Assembly: GCF_000247815.1 (NCBI RefSeq)
Contig: NC_021681.1
Location: 17,513,040 to 17,577,039, forward strand
Length of the DNA stretch: 64,000 nucleotides
Direction: 5' to 3'
Source: Ficedula albicollis
Taxonomy: Eukaryota > Chordata > Aves > Passeriformes > Muscicapidae
Part shown: positions 1-22,200 of the stretch, one piece after another
How positions within the stretch are numbered: position 1 is the stretch's first letter
Layout: each line of letters starts with the position of its first letter
Notes under the pieces: model-generated
Told to the model about the DNA's origin: nothing
The model's input: only the letters and a program-made list of their open reading frames with translations
Database searches by the model: none
Translations under genes and position numbers: made by a program

Positions 1-137
1 ATCTGCAGCAGATTTCCAAAAATGGGATATGGAGTTGGTCCAGGAGGAAATTGTCTTCGCATCCATTGCAATTTCAGAAACTCTAACAAGAGCAGAGACA
101 CCACAAAAAATACCAGCACCCCACTGACTGTTAACAT
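1..137 (-). CDS. Cytochrome P450 family 2, first coding exon (partial gene, runs off left edge)
   Basis: Read on the minus strand, an ATG at 137-135 opens a frame that stays open to the window edge (45 codons). It begins MLTVSGVLVFFVV, a hydrophobic N-terminal anchor, followed by LKLQWMRRQFPPGPTPYPIF, the proline-rich hinge typical of microsomal CYP2 proteins. The layout matches exon 1 of the complete P450 gene at 13198-13031 (same spacing from ATG to the PPGP motif). The rest of the gene must lie to the left of the window. It is therefore a third member of the local P450 cluster, in the same orientation as its right-hand neighbour. Whether the gene is intact cannot be judged. Family assignment is secure; the subfamily is not recognised. 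Confidence 0.8.
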   Translation of the reverse strand, partial: MLTVSGVLVFFVVSLLLLEFLKLQWMRRQFPPGPTPYPIFGNLLQ

Positions 138-2382
138 TTTACTTCTGATTTACACAGCGAGGTTGTCCTCACTATATCTGCTGTATAGAAGGAGGAGAGA
201 TCCCATTTATCTTGCTTTTGGGGTACCTCCCTGAAAGGAGAAAAAACACTTGACGTCTTTCCCTCTATATCACTTTTGCTTCCTCGTCCCAGAGAACTAA
301 GTGTTCTTATTTTTAAGCATATATAGCATCATTCCATTGTGTTGCAGGCACACATCTGTCAATTGTTGCCTCTTAATTATACGCCTCCTTGTACCGTGAC
401 TCCTACTGTGACAAAAATCCCTGCCCACGGTCCTGGTTTCATAAAAAACCTCTTGCAAGAATGAGAAATAAAAAAATTTCCTTAGGGTTGGCTGCAGACC
501 CAAGGGCAGTGGGGTTACTGAAAAGTTCAGGCTCATCCGTAGTCACCATATGCACCAACCATGGGCTCTGCTACTTAAGCCACCGCATGCTGTTGATTCG
601 GATGTTCTCTGCTATTCCTTTAATACTTTTCCTCACTGTTTATGTTGAAAGGTGTTTGGGGGATGATGTTGAAAGGTGTTTGGGGGATGGCTCTACCTTT
701 TAATTTTTTTGCCTAGGGCGCACAAACCCTGAAAGACTCCAATTGAGCATTGGGTAACAGGAATTTGATGGCAACAATGATGTAACACCCAAATGTCCTC
801 CCACTCCCTGATAAGGGAAGCCAGGCTGCAATCTCCTTCACCTAGCAGAAAGCAAAATTTCTTCACCCCTGCACCTGCAGGCCAATCCCTCTGGATTGCC
901 TGCAGCGGGAACAAAGATAACATACAGCTGTCTCTGAGAAGTTCTTTCACAAGTGCTCTCATGCAACTGAGCCACTCTAGCTCTGCAAAGGGTGGTATCT
1001 GATCATGATCAACACAGATTTGGCATTTCACAGGAACAGCATTAGCTTAGCTGCTAGCATTGGCTCATCTGACTTAGTAGCATGTGGCACCCTGGGAAGC
1101 CACTTAGATGGCCTTGCTGCTCACGTACCAAACTTACAGAACTGGCACAGCTAGAAATAAAGCTTGTGAGGTGTGAAGGACATTTGTTTACTCCAGAAAC
1201 AGGACAAAGAAATTACATTTACCCATCTTGCTGGCCACTGATCAAACTGAGAGCTGGGATCAACCTGAAAAACTGAACGACTCATTTCAGACACCACTTT
1301 TGGGATTTTAGTTCCTTCAATGGTGCTGCATTTTCTCTATCTCAAACTGCTCCCAACTCTGAGTTTAGTATTTTCCAAAGTGTTCCTGCGAGGAGACTCA
1401 CAGCCCCAAAGCTTGACCACCCTGCCCACTTGCAGCCCCATCTGGCACAGTCCTGGCTGGCTGCTCTGCACCTCCCCTGGCCCTCCACACAGATCAGCCA
1501 CATTCTGGTGATTGCACTTCTCAGCCTAGACACGAACTGCCTGCATGTAGGAAGGCAGCTGCCAAACAGCTTTACCAACTCTTTGGGAGAGATGTCAAAG
1601 GGAATACAAATTGCTTTTCTCCTCATACAAGATGGTGCTAGAGGATTGGGAAGAGAGAAACCCGATAAGGTTTTGTAAGCTCTATTTGCCCAGCTTCCAT
1701 GAAGGGAATTGAATGCCTGGGGAAGCAGGGGTTAGAGGTGGCTGACAGCTCAGAAGAACAGAAAGGTATGCCTCTAAAAAGTGAATCCTCCTCCTTTCAG
1801 TCTTGCCAGGAGCACTGCTGGCCCATTCTCTTCTCCCCCTTCCTTTCAGCCCATGACACAATGGATAAACGGAGCAATGCTGACTAGTCTTTGAAACATG
1901 CTTGCAATAACAATTGTAAAGTCTTTGCTGGTGATTGCACTTCTCAGCCTAGACACGAACTGCCTGCATGTAGGAAGGCAGCTGCCAAACAGCTTTACCA
2001 AGTCTTTGGGAGAGATGTCAAAGGGAATACAAATTGCTTTTCTCCTCATACAAGATGGTGCTAGAGGATTGGGAAGAGAGAAACCTGATAAGGTTTTGTA
2101 AGCTCTATTTGCCCAGCTTCCATGAAGGGAATTGAATGCCTGGGGAAGCAGGGGTTAGAGGTGGCTGACAGCTCAGAAGAACAGAAAGGTATGCCTCTAA
2201 AAAGTGAATCCTCCTCCTTTCAGTCTTGCCAGGAGCACTGCTGGCCCATTCTCTTCTCCCCCTTCCTTTCAGCCCATGACACAATGGATAAACGGAGCAA
2301 TGCTGACTAGTCTTTGAAACATGCTTGCAATTACAATTGTAAAGTCTTTGCTGTAGGAGAATAGATTGTGGGAAATCAGGAA
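138..2382. other. Intergenic region upstream of the left-edge P450 gene
   Basis: This stretch lies between exon 1 of the left-edge P450 gene and the candidate LTR. The part next to position 137 should hold that gene's 5' UTR and promoter, but I see no clear TATA box. A 21-22 base unit is repeated directly near 642-685, and a 423-base tandem duplication fills most of 1505-2353. Reading frames here are short and show no recognisable protein features. Confidence 0.5.
1505..2353. repeat. Tandem duplication, 423-bp unit, two copies
   Basis: The block starting ggtgattgcacttctcagcc at about 1507 recurs at about 1930, and the two copies can be followed for 423 bases with only a few substitutions. 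The first copy ends and the second begins within a shared short CTG/GTG-like junction. Because the copies are nearly identical, short open frames inside them appear twice (1699-1887 and 2122-2310). These look like chance frames, not genes. The duplication is recent or an assembly product. Confidence 0.9.
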
Positions 2383-2718
2383 TGTGGTGCAGCTGTGTAA
2401 GACAGGTGGATGGTATTGAAGGAAGAGAAGCGAGGAATGCTGGTGTGTATTGATCACCACAAAAGAGTAAATGGGCACACAGGTGTTACGCATGTGAGGG
2501 AAAAGGGTATAAAAGGTTGTAGTGGGGAGTAATAAAATGTTGATACTTGTCACCATCTTTGGTGTTAGTTGTGGGTCCTCTGTTGAAGTGCCTGGAACAG
2601 CCTGGGAAGTTTACAGAGAAAAAGTGTGCAGGTTTTTACTACAGGATAATAAACTGGCAGTGTCAGGTTGAGACCGCTGTCCAGAGGTGCCAAGCACCAG
2701 CACTGACACTTTTCTTCA
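2383..2718 (+). mobile_element. Candidate solo retroviral LTR
   Basis: A block of about 336 bases begins TGTGG and ends TTCA, and is flanked on both sides by AGGAA, a possible 5-base target-site duplication. Inside are TATAAAAG at 2508-2515 and AATAAA at 2531-2536. This close TATA-to-polyadenylation-signal spacing is also seen in avian retroviral LTRs and would set the strand as plus. No internal retroviral coding region is present, so it would be a solo LTR. The flanking pentamer is simple and could be chance. Family not recognised. Confidence 0.42.
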
Positions 2719-2723
2719 AGGAA

Positions 2724-3909
2724 GGAAATCAGTAGAGCAACAGTAACCCTCACTCTGACCTTGGGTTTTAAATCTTATTGGGTGGGTAACATGGCCAGCC
2801 TCACAGTGACAGTGGCTTCTGGTGCTTGTCATCCACTAGCCCAGCTTGAGCAGTGCTCCTGCCAGCTGCAGCTTGCACAGCTCTTCCCTCAGTGTGCATG
2901 TGGACTTAGCAGGCTCAGCTCAGCTGTCAGAAGGCTGCTTGTGTGCAGCTGCCCCTCTGCTCACAGAAAACTCTCAAGAGCTTTGCTTCTCCCACAGCTT
3001 CTGGAGAACACATCAATGTCTCTGCCCTGCCCCTGCTTTGCAGGCACCAAGGTTTCCTGCACAAGGCTGCAAACACTGCAAGCTGCCCCCTGAACTGTGC
3101 TTTTGGGCATCAATGGAGAGACATGGCCAACTTAATCTGTTATACATCATTGGCATTATGAGCCCTCGCGTGTGAGAGGACTCCCATCTTCACAGAAATG
3201 CCTCTAAAATGCACCACAAGAGTATATGCCAAAAAAAAAGAAGAAAATATTTCTAGGCCAGTTCCACTGGTCCTTATCAGTTTCCACCCACTGCATTTCA
3301 CCAGCAGTGGAGCTTCCCTCTGCAATTTCCAGCAGGCAATAGGAGGGGTTTGCCTTTGCTCCTGGCCTGAGTCACGAGCCTCACAGACAAATGAAGGGTT
3401 GAACTCTTGTCTCTCTGTTACTTCCAGCATCAAGCAATCATCTGCCCCTGGCTCTTGACTAAATAGACGAAGCTGCTCCCAGCAAGGTGAGATGCCCCTC
3501 CACATCTTTGTGTTCCCATGCAACCATACCTGGGAGCTCTGCCAGTGCCCAGAGCTACCACCTCTGGGAACAGCATTCCCACAAACCATTCTGGATTTGA
3601 GAATGTAAGGAAAGACTCCTCAGAATCTGGCTCTGATGTTCCTGCTCCCTCCAGTGAGTTTCTAGTAAGACTAGACAGAGCAATAATTGTCTCCATTTAT
3701 TTCATTTGTAACACAGCAGAAAAAACAAAGTACAGACACTTTCCAGACACAGGAATACCAGAATATTTTTCAGGGCTGGCTTCTAAGACATAACACAAGG
3801 AGAGAATTGCACTGAATTTGAGCTAAAAATGAGAACCATAAAGCTACACAAATCCTAACACACTACCAAACCTGTGTCTGTACCTCTTAAACCTCTAATG
3901 CTGAGCAAC
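2724..3909. other. 3' flank of the minus-strand P450 gene
   Basis: This region follows the stop codon of the minus-strand P450 gene (at 3910) in its direction of transcription. A possible polyadenylation signal, AATAAA on the minus strand, lies at 3701-3696, giving a 3' UTR of roughly 200 bases. The remaining sequence to 2724 shows no exon, repeat family or RNA gene that I can recognise. Confidence 0.45.
3696..3701 (-). promoter_or_regulatory. Possible polyadenylation signal of the minus-strand P450 gene
   Basis: The plus strand reads TTTATT, giving AATAAA on the minus strand about 210 bases after the stop codon. Position and orientation fit, but the hexamer is common in AT-rich DNA. Confidence 0.4.
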
Positions 3910-13198
<9,289 letters not shown>

Positions 13199-16100
13199 CT
13201 CACACTTCCAAACTTGTATTATAAAATTGCTCCAAATCTGTCTGTTGAAATGACTCTGTATTGTTCTTTTTAACTCCTTCCTGTCACATTGAAGATTTCT
13301 GAATTTTCACCTCCCTTCTTTCCTACTGCTCTTCCTGATCCAAGAAAATGAGGATTATTTCCATTACTGAGTGTTATTTAACACTTCACTGTGCTGCAAT
13401 ATGCTAATAGATACCATTATTTTAAGATCCAGCAGGGGCTGGATCAGAGAAGGTAGGAACCTTAGCCAGAAACATCCCTTTGAGCAATCAGTTTGATGGA
13501 ACACGTCACTCAAAATATTAACTACATGCATGCCAAGAACTCGGGTACAAAGCTGCAGCTGTCAGATGAGGGCAGGAACATTCATCAGGTAGCATTCTTG
13601 GGGCAGAGGTAAAAGGAAGCAGCCAGTTGCCTTGTACAACAGTGGGTGCAAATGCAGACTTGGGAACCAAGAGCAATGAAATGCTGTAATTTGAGTTTTC
13701 ACAGTGAACAATACAGATGAACTGCAAATAGCACAGCGAACAATCAAACATAACTAGTGCTATTGGCAAAAAGTGTAACAGACCTCACACTAAACTCTAT
13801 TTAGGGGCTGAGTTCTTGTCCCCTATGAGGCTTTATGAATTAGTTTCTGCCTCATCTCAGTAGCAAAAGTCTTGCTCAGAAGAATTAATTCTAGAGCCTG
13901 TAATTCTTTATTTTTAACTCACAGCACCTGAAGAAGCATATGCAAAGACCTCTTCAACACACACACAAAAAAATCCCTACAAACAGGAGCAGTTCTTAAA
14001 AGATTTCTAGAGTACAGCTATTGAAATAGGCTGTTTGAGATGTTGGTATTATGCTGCCTTATGAAGAACAGCAGACCTTAAAGGGCTGGGGCTGTGCAGT
14101 CTGCCCCAAAGGAGTCTTTAATTCTATCAGACAGGATAAATCTAAACACCTGGAAAAGGCTGCAGAAGACAAAGAACTCCATGTGTGCTGACAGCTTGCC
14201 CAAAAATATACATAGCCCTGCAGAAAGAACACAAGAAGGCAATTACTGATCTTAATTGCTGTTTCCACCACACCCCTGCTTTCTTGCCCAGTGCTTTCTC
14301 TGAGGCTGTTGCTCCTCTCACAGCAGAGATGTCACTAGGGGCTGTCATTCTGTCTCAAGATTTGCCGTCTAAAAAAAACTCAACTCATCCTCACAACTCC
14401 ACTTGCATAATTCACTGGTGTAATTTACCAGCCAGCAGAAAGGACATCAGGCAGGTTTTGAAAGCTCTTTTCACATTTTATTCATTCATCCAAGTTCTTC
14501 AGCAGCATTCAAGGCACTTATCTCAACCACTGTTGACAAGGGCAAGAACGCTTCCCTGGAGAAAAAAAATCCTTCCTTACAAAGTAATTAATCTGGATTG
14601 GATTTCAGAAATTTCTTCAAGTGCTCAGGAATCAGTTGCAATATATTGCGAATATATTTGCAATAACCATACTGCCCTGCAGGAAAGGAAGAGTTGGTCC
14701 TAGGCTGTCTCTAAACCTCCGTCCCTGGCAAATTTATCTGAATAAATCTTACCTCAAATTTTCTCTTCTCTCCACAACTTCTGACATTCCAGGCACAGCA
14801 TCTGGGCTAATAGATACCGCTCTGGAAAATTGTCAAAAAGAATGCTGAGGCTGCAAATACTCAAACATAAGGAAATGCCAGAAGTAAAACTGTCTGTACA
14901 GCATTAATTACTTATTCCTGACACTTCAGTGGGAAAAGGGTATGTGCTATGGTTAATTTATGAAATTCTTGTCTCTGTTCAGGTCTTTTGCAGCTGACTG
15001 CAGAGCACTGCCAAGATTACACAGCACTTCACAAACCAGGGAGACTGAAAGGGCACCAGGCCTTGGTAGCTCCCACGCCATAAGGACATGCAGCACCACA
15101 GCACCAGGGCAAGGTCTGCATTGCTTTCACCTAAATAGCACTGCATTACAACGCCAAAACAGGCAAAACTAACCAACCAACCAGCCAAAACAGAACAAAC
15201 ATCAACAAAAATCATGGGAAAACAAAAAGAGGAGTGTTTACAACAGTCGTTTTCCTTCCTAATAGCTAGAGCTCTTGCTGTTTCTGGTTCTGCTCTCACT
15301 GCATGCCATTGATGCCAAAAGCTTGGTAAATCTCCATAAGATTAGATATACCAACTGGTTTTATTTTGAGGTGACTGGGATGTCTGTGTAATACCAGCAG
15401 GAAGAGTAAATGATAGATGGTACAATTCATTGTAAAGCAGAGTGATAGAATTTAAATGAACTCCATCAATGTGCGTGAATTGCAGGACTTAAGTGCACAA
15501 ATTAAGGACTAAAATACAAATAAAGTAATTGTAAGATCAAGCAGGTAAAGGCAGGTGTTTACAGAGAAGCTTTCTGCAAGCAAGTTGTTTTGGGGAAAAT
15601 CAGTTTTCCTGGTTCCAGTGTCATTAGATGTGAACAGCCCCTCCCCATGCAAGCCTTACTCATTATTATCTGATTGCTTTGATTGAACAAGAACTCCTTG
15701 GCAGAGATGGAAGATGTTTAGACAACTCAGAAAAATCCTCTTTTCTAATGAAGGTTTTAGAGCAGGGGAGTGGGAAGAAAAGAACAGAAACAGTCATACC
15801 TGCCATTTACAACTTAACTTTCATTACTCAACCTTCAAGCTCTTTCAAAAAGTGAACATCAGGGTTGATTAGGCCCAGAGAGATAAAGCAAGTTCATGAG
15901 AGTCACAAGCTATGAACAAATCTAGGAAAAGAATCTGGTCCCATTCCAGAACTTTGTCTATTCGACCTAAAAAGTTCATCAATCAAGTCCCAACAAAACA
16001 GATGACAGTAGGAGGCAAAAGCCTATGTACTTTATTTATAATGTATGTCAGCAAAGTTCTCTTTTCCTGAACTGACAGAAACACAGAATGGCCACATTCT

Positions 16101-19100
16101 CCCTCTCTCAGTGCTTGTCTGGACATAGAGTATTAGTGTAACTCTCTTCCCTCAGAGAAATTCTGATGCCTCCAACCAGTTAACAGCTCCTGTAAAGAAG
16201 CTCTTGAAAGATCAGGGAGTGCAGGGGAGGAAGAGACAGCTACGTGGAGAAATCCAAATTGGTGTCTCCACTGGTAGGGGTGGGGGAAGAAGAACAACAA
16301 AAAAACAAACTCTCTAAACAAATCCCAAAACCTGCTTAGCAATGCCTGTGCTGCTTAGCTTGAGGCCAGGCCAGGCAGCAAGAGCACCAGGCAGTGTTTT
16401 CTAATACGTGCTGAGCCTGCCCCTGCAACAGACAAAAAACGAGCCCTGGTTTTCTGTCAGAGCAGATGACACATGCTGTGGGCAGGTATACCAGAAACCC
16501 TTTCCACCCCCAGTATGCACATTCATCATTGGCTTCACACCTTCCTAAAGAGGCTCTTCTTTGCTTCCCACTCCTGTGGTCTGAAACCTTCATTACAAAA
16601 GCAGGTTTCCTCATCTGCTCAAAACAATCAAACTTAATACCTGTCATCTTAAGTGGAGATTCAGCTCCTGAAATAGTATTTGTGTCAGAAGAGATCGAGT
16701 AAGATTTATGTGAACAGCTACTGCTCACATGTATTGAAAATATTAAAATACACTGTATTGAAACAGCTTACTTGCTTTTTCTCTCCTTGTGAACTTAAGC
16801 CCAAGCTTTTGTGAAATAACTTTGCCTCACTGTATTTCAGTTTGCTCACAGGTCTCACCTAGCAGCTGGAAAACACGCTGCCCACAGTGTTCAAAGGGTC
16901 AGGCTCACACTAACACTCTTGGTGGATCCAGACTTATTCAGCTGGACCCAAACTTCTCTCACATTAAGCCATTTTTTTTTCTTTTTGTTTTCTTAAGTTG
17001 CATCATAATCACTGTTATTAATAGGCAGCTTCATGGCTTAACTCATCTTAATTCTGATTAATTTTAAGTGTATAAATCATATCTTCACTGATGGACATGA
17101 GAGCATCAAGAGCTTTCAGGGTCTTTAACTGTTGCAAAACTTAACAAGTGAGTCTGTGCACAAACAAGAAATAGAAGAGCACTCACTTTATTTTGACTGG
17201 ACAGCACCAGCTGGATGAAATGGGGAGAAATAAAACAAATGAAGAAATGAAGTTCTGATGCACACACAAGCAGTAAGTGAAGTTAGATAGTTTCATCAGG
17301 TAACTCATTTTAAAGTCTCAAATAGCATCAAAATCTGAAAAAAATGTGTGGATAAATAACTGCTCAATAGCATAACTTAGTAACACTGCAATTTTTGGTA
17401 TACATATGGAACTGTCAGAATTGGTAGACTGAACCATAAGAGTTATTGAATTTCAAATTGCTTCCCTCCGTTTTTTGTTGATTTAACTCTTCAACTGTAG
17501 AAGTCATAGAACCATGCTGCTGGGAATGATCGTTTTTTGTTGATTTAACTCTTCAACTGTAGGATTCATAGAACCATGCTGTTGGGAATGACGATTATCA
17601 AATTTTTCTGTTTTCATTTCTCTGCCCAAAAAACCCAAACAAACAGCTAACAGAGGCCCACAGGCATGGTCCTTGGCCTCTGATGGCTGCTCCACTTCCA
17701 CACTTCCTGCAAAAGCATCTGCACATGCAGGACTCTAAAGCAGAAGTGTGGCATGAAACTGCACAGAGGAGTGAAGTGGTGGCTGCTCAGTAGGGCAAGA
17801 AAATGCTGCAATGTCACTGCTGCCCCGAGAAACTCCTCCTGTGTTTCCTGTTGGAATCTGAAGTCATTACAATTCACTACAGAAAAAAGACCAATTGTCA
17901 CATTTTTCAAGACTGAATCATGCATGACTGTATTTACCACATCATTTTTACTAACCTCCACACATAAAAAAAAATTAGCTCATTAGAAAACTAACTGAAA
18001 GGAGTGTCCACACCTGTAACTCTTAGTCTCATGAAGCTTAATTTAGTTCTTAAGAAGCCCATAGATAACATTAAACCTTTACATTTTAGAATTATAATAT
18101 ACATTGCTTCCAATCAATAACCTTGATTTTGCAGAAACTTTTTGAGCTGAAAAGTGCAGACTGAAAAATGCAGCAAGTCTGCCCAGGGAAATTATGATAA
18201 AATTTTGAAACAGGCAAGTTGTACAATTGTATGGATTTCCTTAATCTCCTATTTAGACTGGAAGATAGCATTAGCTAGGTTCTTGAACAAAGTTTTGAAA
18301 AATGCTTTGTAATATATCAGTAAGTATGAAAAGTAAGTCTCAAGTTAAAGTTTGCTACACACTGGTACAAACCTCTCTGGTAAACTTATGGGAACCACAA
18401 ATTAGTAAGGATTAAAAGTTTTGCCTCTTTCTTCCATTTATTTATTCTTTTCCATAGATCAAATAGAACCTGTGCATGGTTTCATCTCCAAAATTTGCAC
18501 CAGAAGATTTTAACACTTAGCATAAAATTATTCTTTTTTAAAAACAAATGTTAGAAAAGATCATATAATCTGATGGATAGAAAAGTAATCTCTCACTAGT
18601 GTTCACATAATATCATAACCTAGAATATGATAAAAGGGGAAAGAAGATACTCTTCAAATTATCAAATTACCTTTTGTTTTTCTTATTAAAGACAATAATT
18701 TAGCTTTATGCTGCATGAATTCAATCTTTTACACCTCAAACACCTCAGATTATTGTGTAGATGTTCCTCCTTCTATAAAGAAATCACACAATAACTAGTA
18801 TTTCAGAATGACATATTTAACTAAATAATTTCAATGTTCAACTACATGAAACTGCCTGAGGTTTTACCATCATGCAAAACTCTTGAAAATCTCAGATAAT
18901 TATTCAATAATTGGCACTTTGACTCACTATCAAGACTAAGGAAATGAAATTTTAAGTGAAAAAAGAGACAGATCACAATTACATATTATAAAAAAAAAGT
19001 GGGTGTGGCTTGGCTAACCACCCAGGATCACATAGCTTGGTTTTCTAAGGACTTTAGCTTGGGAAAACTGTATATTTTCAGAGAGAGATGGCTACAAGAG

Positions 19101-19250
19101 GCATATCCTTAGAAAGAGTTTGGATTCTGTAGAAGAAACAAACCTCCACAAACCCAAATTTTCAGAAAAGTCATACACAAATTTAAAAAAAAAAAAATTA
19201 AAAAAGACCAAAAAAGCCAAAACCCAGTGAGAAGTTAAAATTTTGCTAAA
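13199..19250. other. Intergenic region between two head-to-head P450 genes
   Basis: About 6 kb separates the divergent starts of the two complete P450 genes, so both promoters should lie at its two ends. I see no CpG-rich segment. The longest open frame (14185-14703, plus strand, 172 codons) has no recognisable domain and is probably chance. A 62-base unit is tandemly duplicated at 17469-17592. Otherwise the region is AT-rich and featureless to my reading. Confidence 0.55.
17469..17592. repeat. Tandem duplication, 62-bp unit, two copies
   Basis: The unit beginning cgttttttgttgatttaact repeats after 62 bases with a few substitutions (for example gtagaagtc versus gtaggattc). It is intergenic, between the divergent P450 genes. 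Confidence 0.9.
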
Positions 19251-22200
19251 ATGTTGGAGATTAGTGAGATTTTTATAGCTCTAGTAGTGTGTCTCCTGAT
19301 CCTGCAGTTCCTCAAGCTGCAATGGAAGCGAACCCAGCTTCCTCCAGGACCGGTTCCCCTCCCCATCATCGGAAATTTGTGGCTGCTGGACTTCAAACTT
19401 CGCCGAGAAACTCTCAGTAAGGTATTTATTTATCAGTCTGAATCTATTTTAACTTCAATTGTACATCACATAGGAACAGCCTAAAATGCTACTTTTTTAA
19501 ACCTCAAGCATGATTACCAGCTAGTTTAAAGCCTCTGAGGACTGCACTATTAAAAATATTTCTGAGTAATAAACACTAACGTTGCTTTAGTCCTTGCTAT
19601 TTTCTCTCTCTTTTGGTTACATTCTCACAAGCACTGTCATAGAATGGAATTTCATTGGCAGTTTCATTGTGTTTCTGTGTTGATATCCAGCCCTGTAAGC
19701 CACATCTAGCAGAGCTCTCCTTTCCTGCCACCAGTGCCACTGGAACATCTCCATTAGAAGACTGAATATGTACCCTAAACAGACATTTTTTCCTTGTTTT
19801 TACAGCAAAAAGATTTCTTGTCTGCTGTAAACAGGTTACTACTAAAACAAAGCAGGAAAATCTGATTGCTGTTAAGTTTACAACACAACCAATCAAACCA
19901 ATCAAAACTATTTTTAAAAAGTAAGGAATTTGCTTCATGCCATTACAAGGAAAAATATAAGCATGATGTGAGGAATGACAACAGAGGAAAATAAGAAAAA
20001 TCCAGTGGAAGCTATAGAAAATAAAGCAAGAACATTGCTTTCTTTGTAAGTTAGATACAGGATGATACCATAATTTTGGTTCATTCATAAAATAAAGATA
20101 AAAGCTCTGGGATTTGCCTGTCATTATTTGTTCTTTGATTCAGAGCTGACAAAGTAACCTGCTGGTTTTATTTCTGTGAAATTTTCAGGGGTGTTCTTCT
20201 GAGAGATGTCCTTAGCATCTATTCCATAAAGAATCTTTTGTTACCAAAGCACATTAATAACAGAAAGATTTTTTTTTTTTCCAAAACTTCCATTTGATGC
20301 TAATAAATGGGTTTAGTTACAACTACAAAAAACTCTAAAATAAATTTATATTTGAGCATGCTTTCCTCTGATTTACAGTTACAAATTTCCTGTTATCAAC
20401 TCTTTAGTTAACCAACATCTATGGAAACATCTATACACTGTGGATGGGACAGACACCACTGGTAGTGCTGAATGGATACAAAGCAGTAAAAGATGCCATC
20501 GTCACCCACTCAGAAGAAGTTTCTGGAAGACCTCTCACCCCTTTCTACAGGGATATGATGGGCGAGAAAGGTACAAGGTGTTCCACAAGACTGAGATAGA
20601 ACAAGGTGAAAAGAAGGAAGATGTTTTCCTGAGCACACTTATCAGCTACTGCTGTACCAGGGCATAACTGGGCTTTCATTGCAAAAATGTTTCATGCAGA
20701 ACTAAGCATGTCAAGGAAAACACAAAAATTTCTCGTCTTATAAGGCACATCACTCAGTCTTTTTTCTACCCAACAGATCCAAAGGAATACTTGCCTGGAG
20801 AAGATGCCCTTCAATTGTATCATTTCTAAACCAGGACACTGCTCATGTAGGAGATATCTATAGACAAAGTTGTTCAGTCCCCATCAAAACCCACTCAGTT
20901 TCCAAGGACACATTTATGAGTAGCTGTGGGTCATAAAATCCTCAGAGACCAAAACTCAGCTTCTAAGATCAGTGTATCTTGTTAGTGAAATACAACCTCA
21001 CCTAAATCTAAATTTGCCTCTTGCAGTGGAAGGATTTCCCTTCCCAGCAATGAACTAAATGTTTCTGTGTTTTTCAGGTATTTTCCTGACAAATGGCCAT
21101 ACCTGGAGGCAGCAGAGACGCTTTGGCATGACTGTTATAAGAAGTCTGGCACTTGGTAAGAACAATTTGGAGCATCAAATTCAAACAGAGGCCTGTCACC
21201 TTGTGGATATCTTTGCAAATACAAAAGGTAAATTCACTAGAAAAACAGCCCTTAGAGCTTTTCCTGAAATATTAGGTCTGGTAAAAGTTTCACAGTACAT
21301 TTTCACAAATAATATAGATATTGTCGATATTAAAGTAGAAAATAGAACTTTCACTGGTTTCTTAACTATATTCTTTGCAAAAAATGTTTTGTCTGCACAG
21401 TGGGCAATATAAAATTACTTTTTTTAAAATAAGGAGAGTTTTAAAAATGTTTATTATCAACACAGCTGGTAATGATTCTTACACTTGAGTGTAGAAAAAC
21501 CCTCTTTAAAATACGGAATGTGTGACCTGCTGGATGTCATTCTAGGACAGCAGGCTTTCAGGATTTGGCAGAGAAAGAACCCAAACACAAGGAATGTATC
21601 ATTCAGTTATCCAAAAAAAATTCTTTTCAAGGTTTGGATGAAATAGAAACCAATAGAATTTTAGCAAGCTGCCAAAATAAAGCAATTAAATATAAATATT
21701 CTGGGCAGCCAAATCCCTCACCCACTTCGTGTTCCATGTGAAAACACAGAGAGGTTGCCTGAGGTCTCTCTCCAACTATCCTTGGACCAGGCCCATCTCT
21801 TTTCTGAGAGCAAGATTCACACATCTTTAAAATGCAGGAGATGAAAAAAATCCTCTACCTCGAGTCCCTGTACAGCCCAAAGCTTTACACACCATGCAAT
21901 CCCTTCTCAATTTTAAACTCAATAAATTTATTTACACTTTCCAAGAACAACCAAGAGCATTGGACTGAAGTCAGGGATGCATTTTCCATAGAGTATACTT
22001 CAAAGGTTGTCCTTGCCATTGAAACGTGTATTTAATTTATTTTTTTCTGGATTTAATCCTTTTCAATGGGAGATGTATTCCACCCTATCATATGAGCTTT
22101 ACCTTTTCAGTCTGTGGAAAAAAAAATACATCCATGGTTGGATTGTTAAGATGATGCTTGAAAACCAAAAAGAGATGTCATTTCAACAGAACTAAGAAAT

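Noticed and set aside
1699..2310. Two identical 62-codon frames
   Set aside because: They are identical because of the 423-bp duplication. Neither shows coding features.
14185..14703. 172-codon plus-strand frame between the divergent P450 genes
   Set aside because: No domain, signal or splice logic seen; its composition looks random. I judge it chance, though a transcript would change that.
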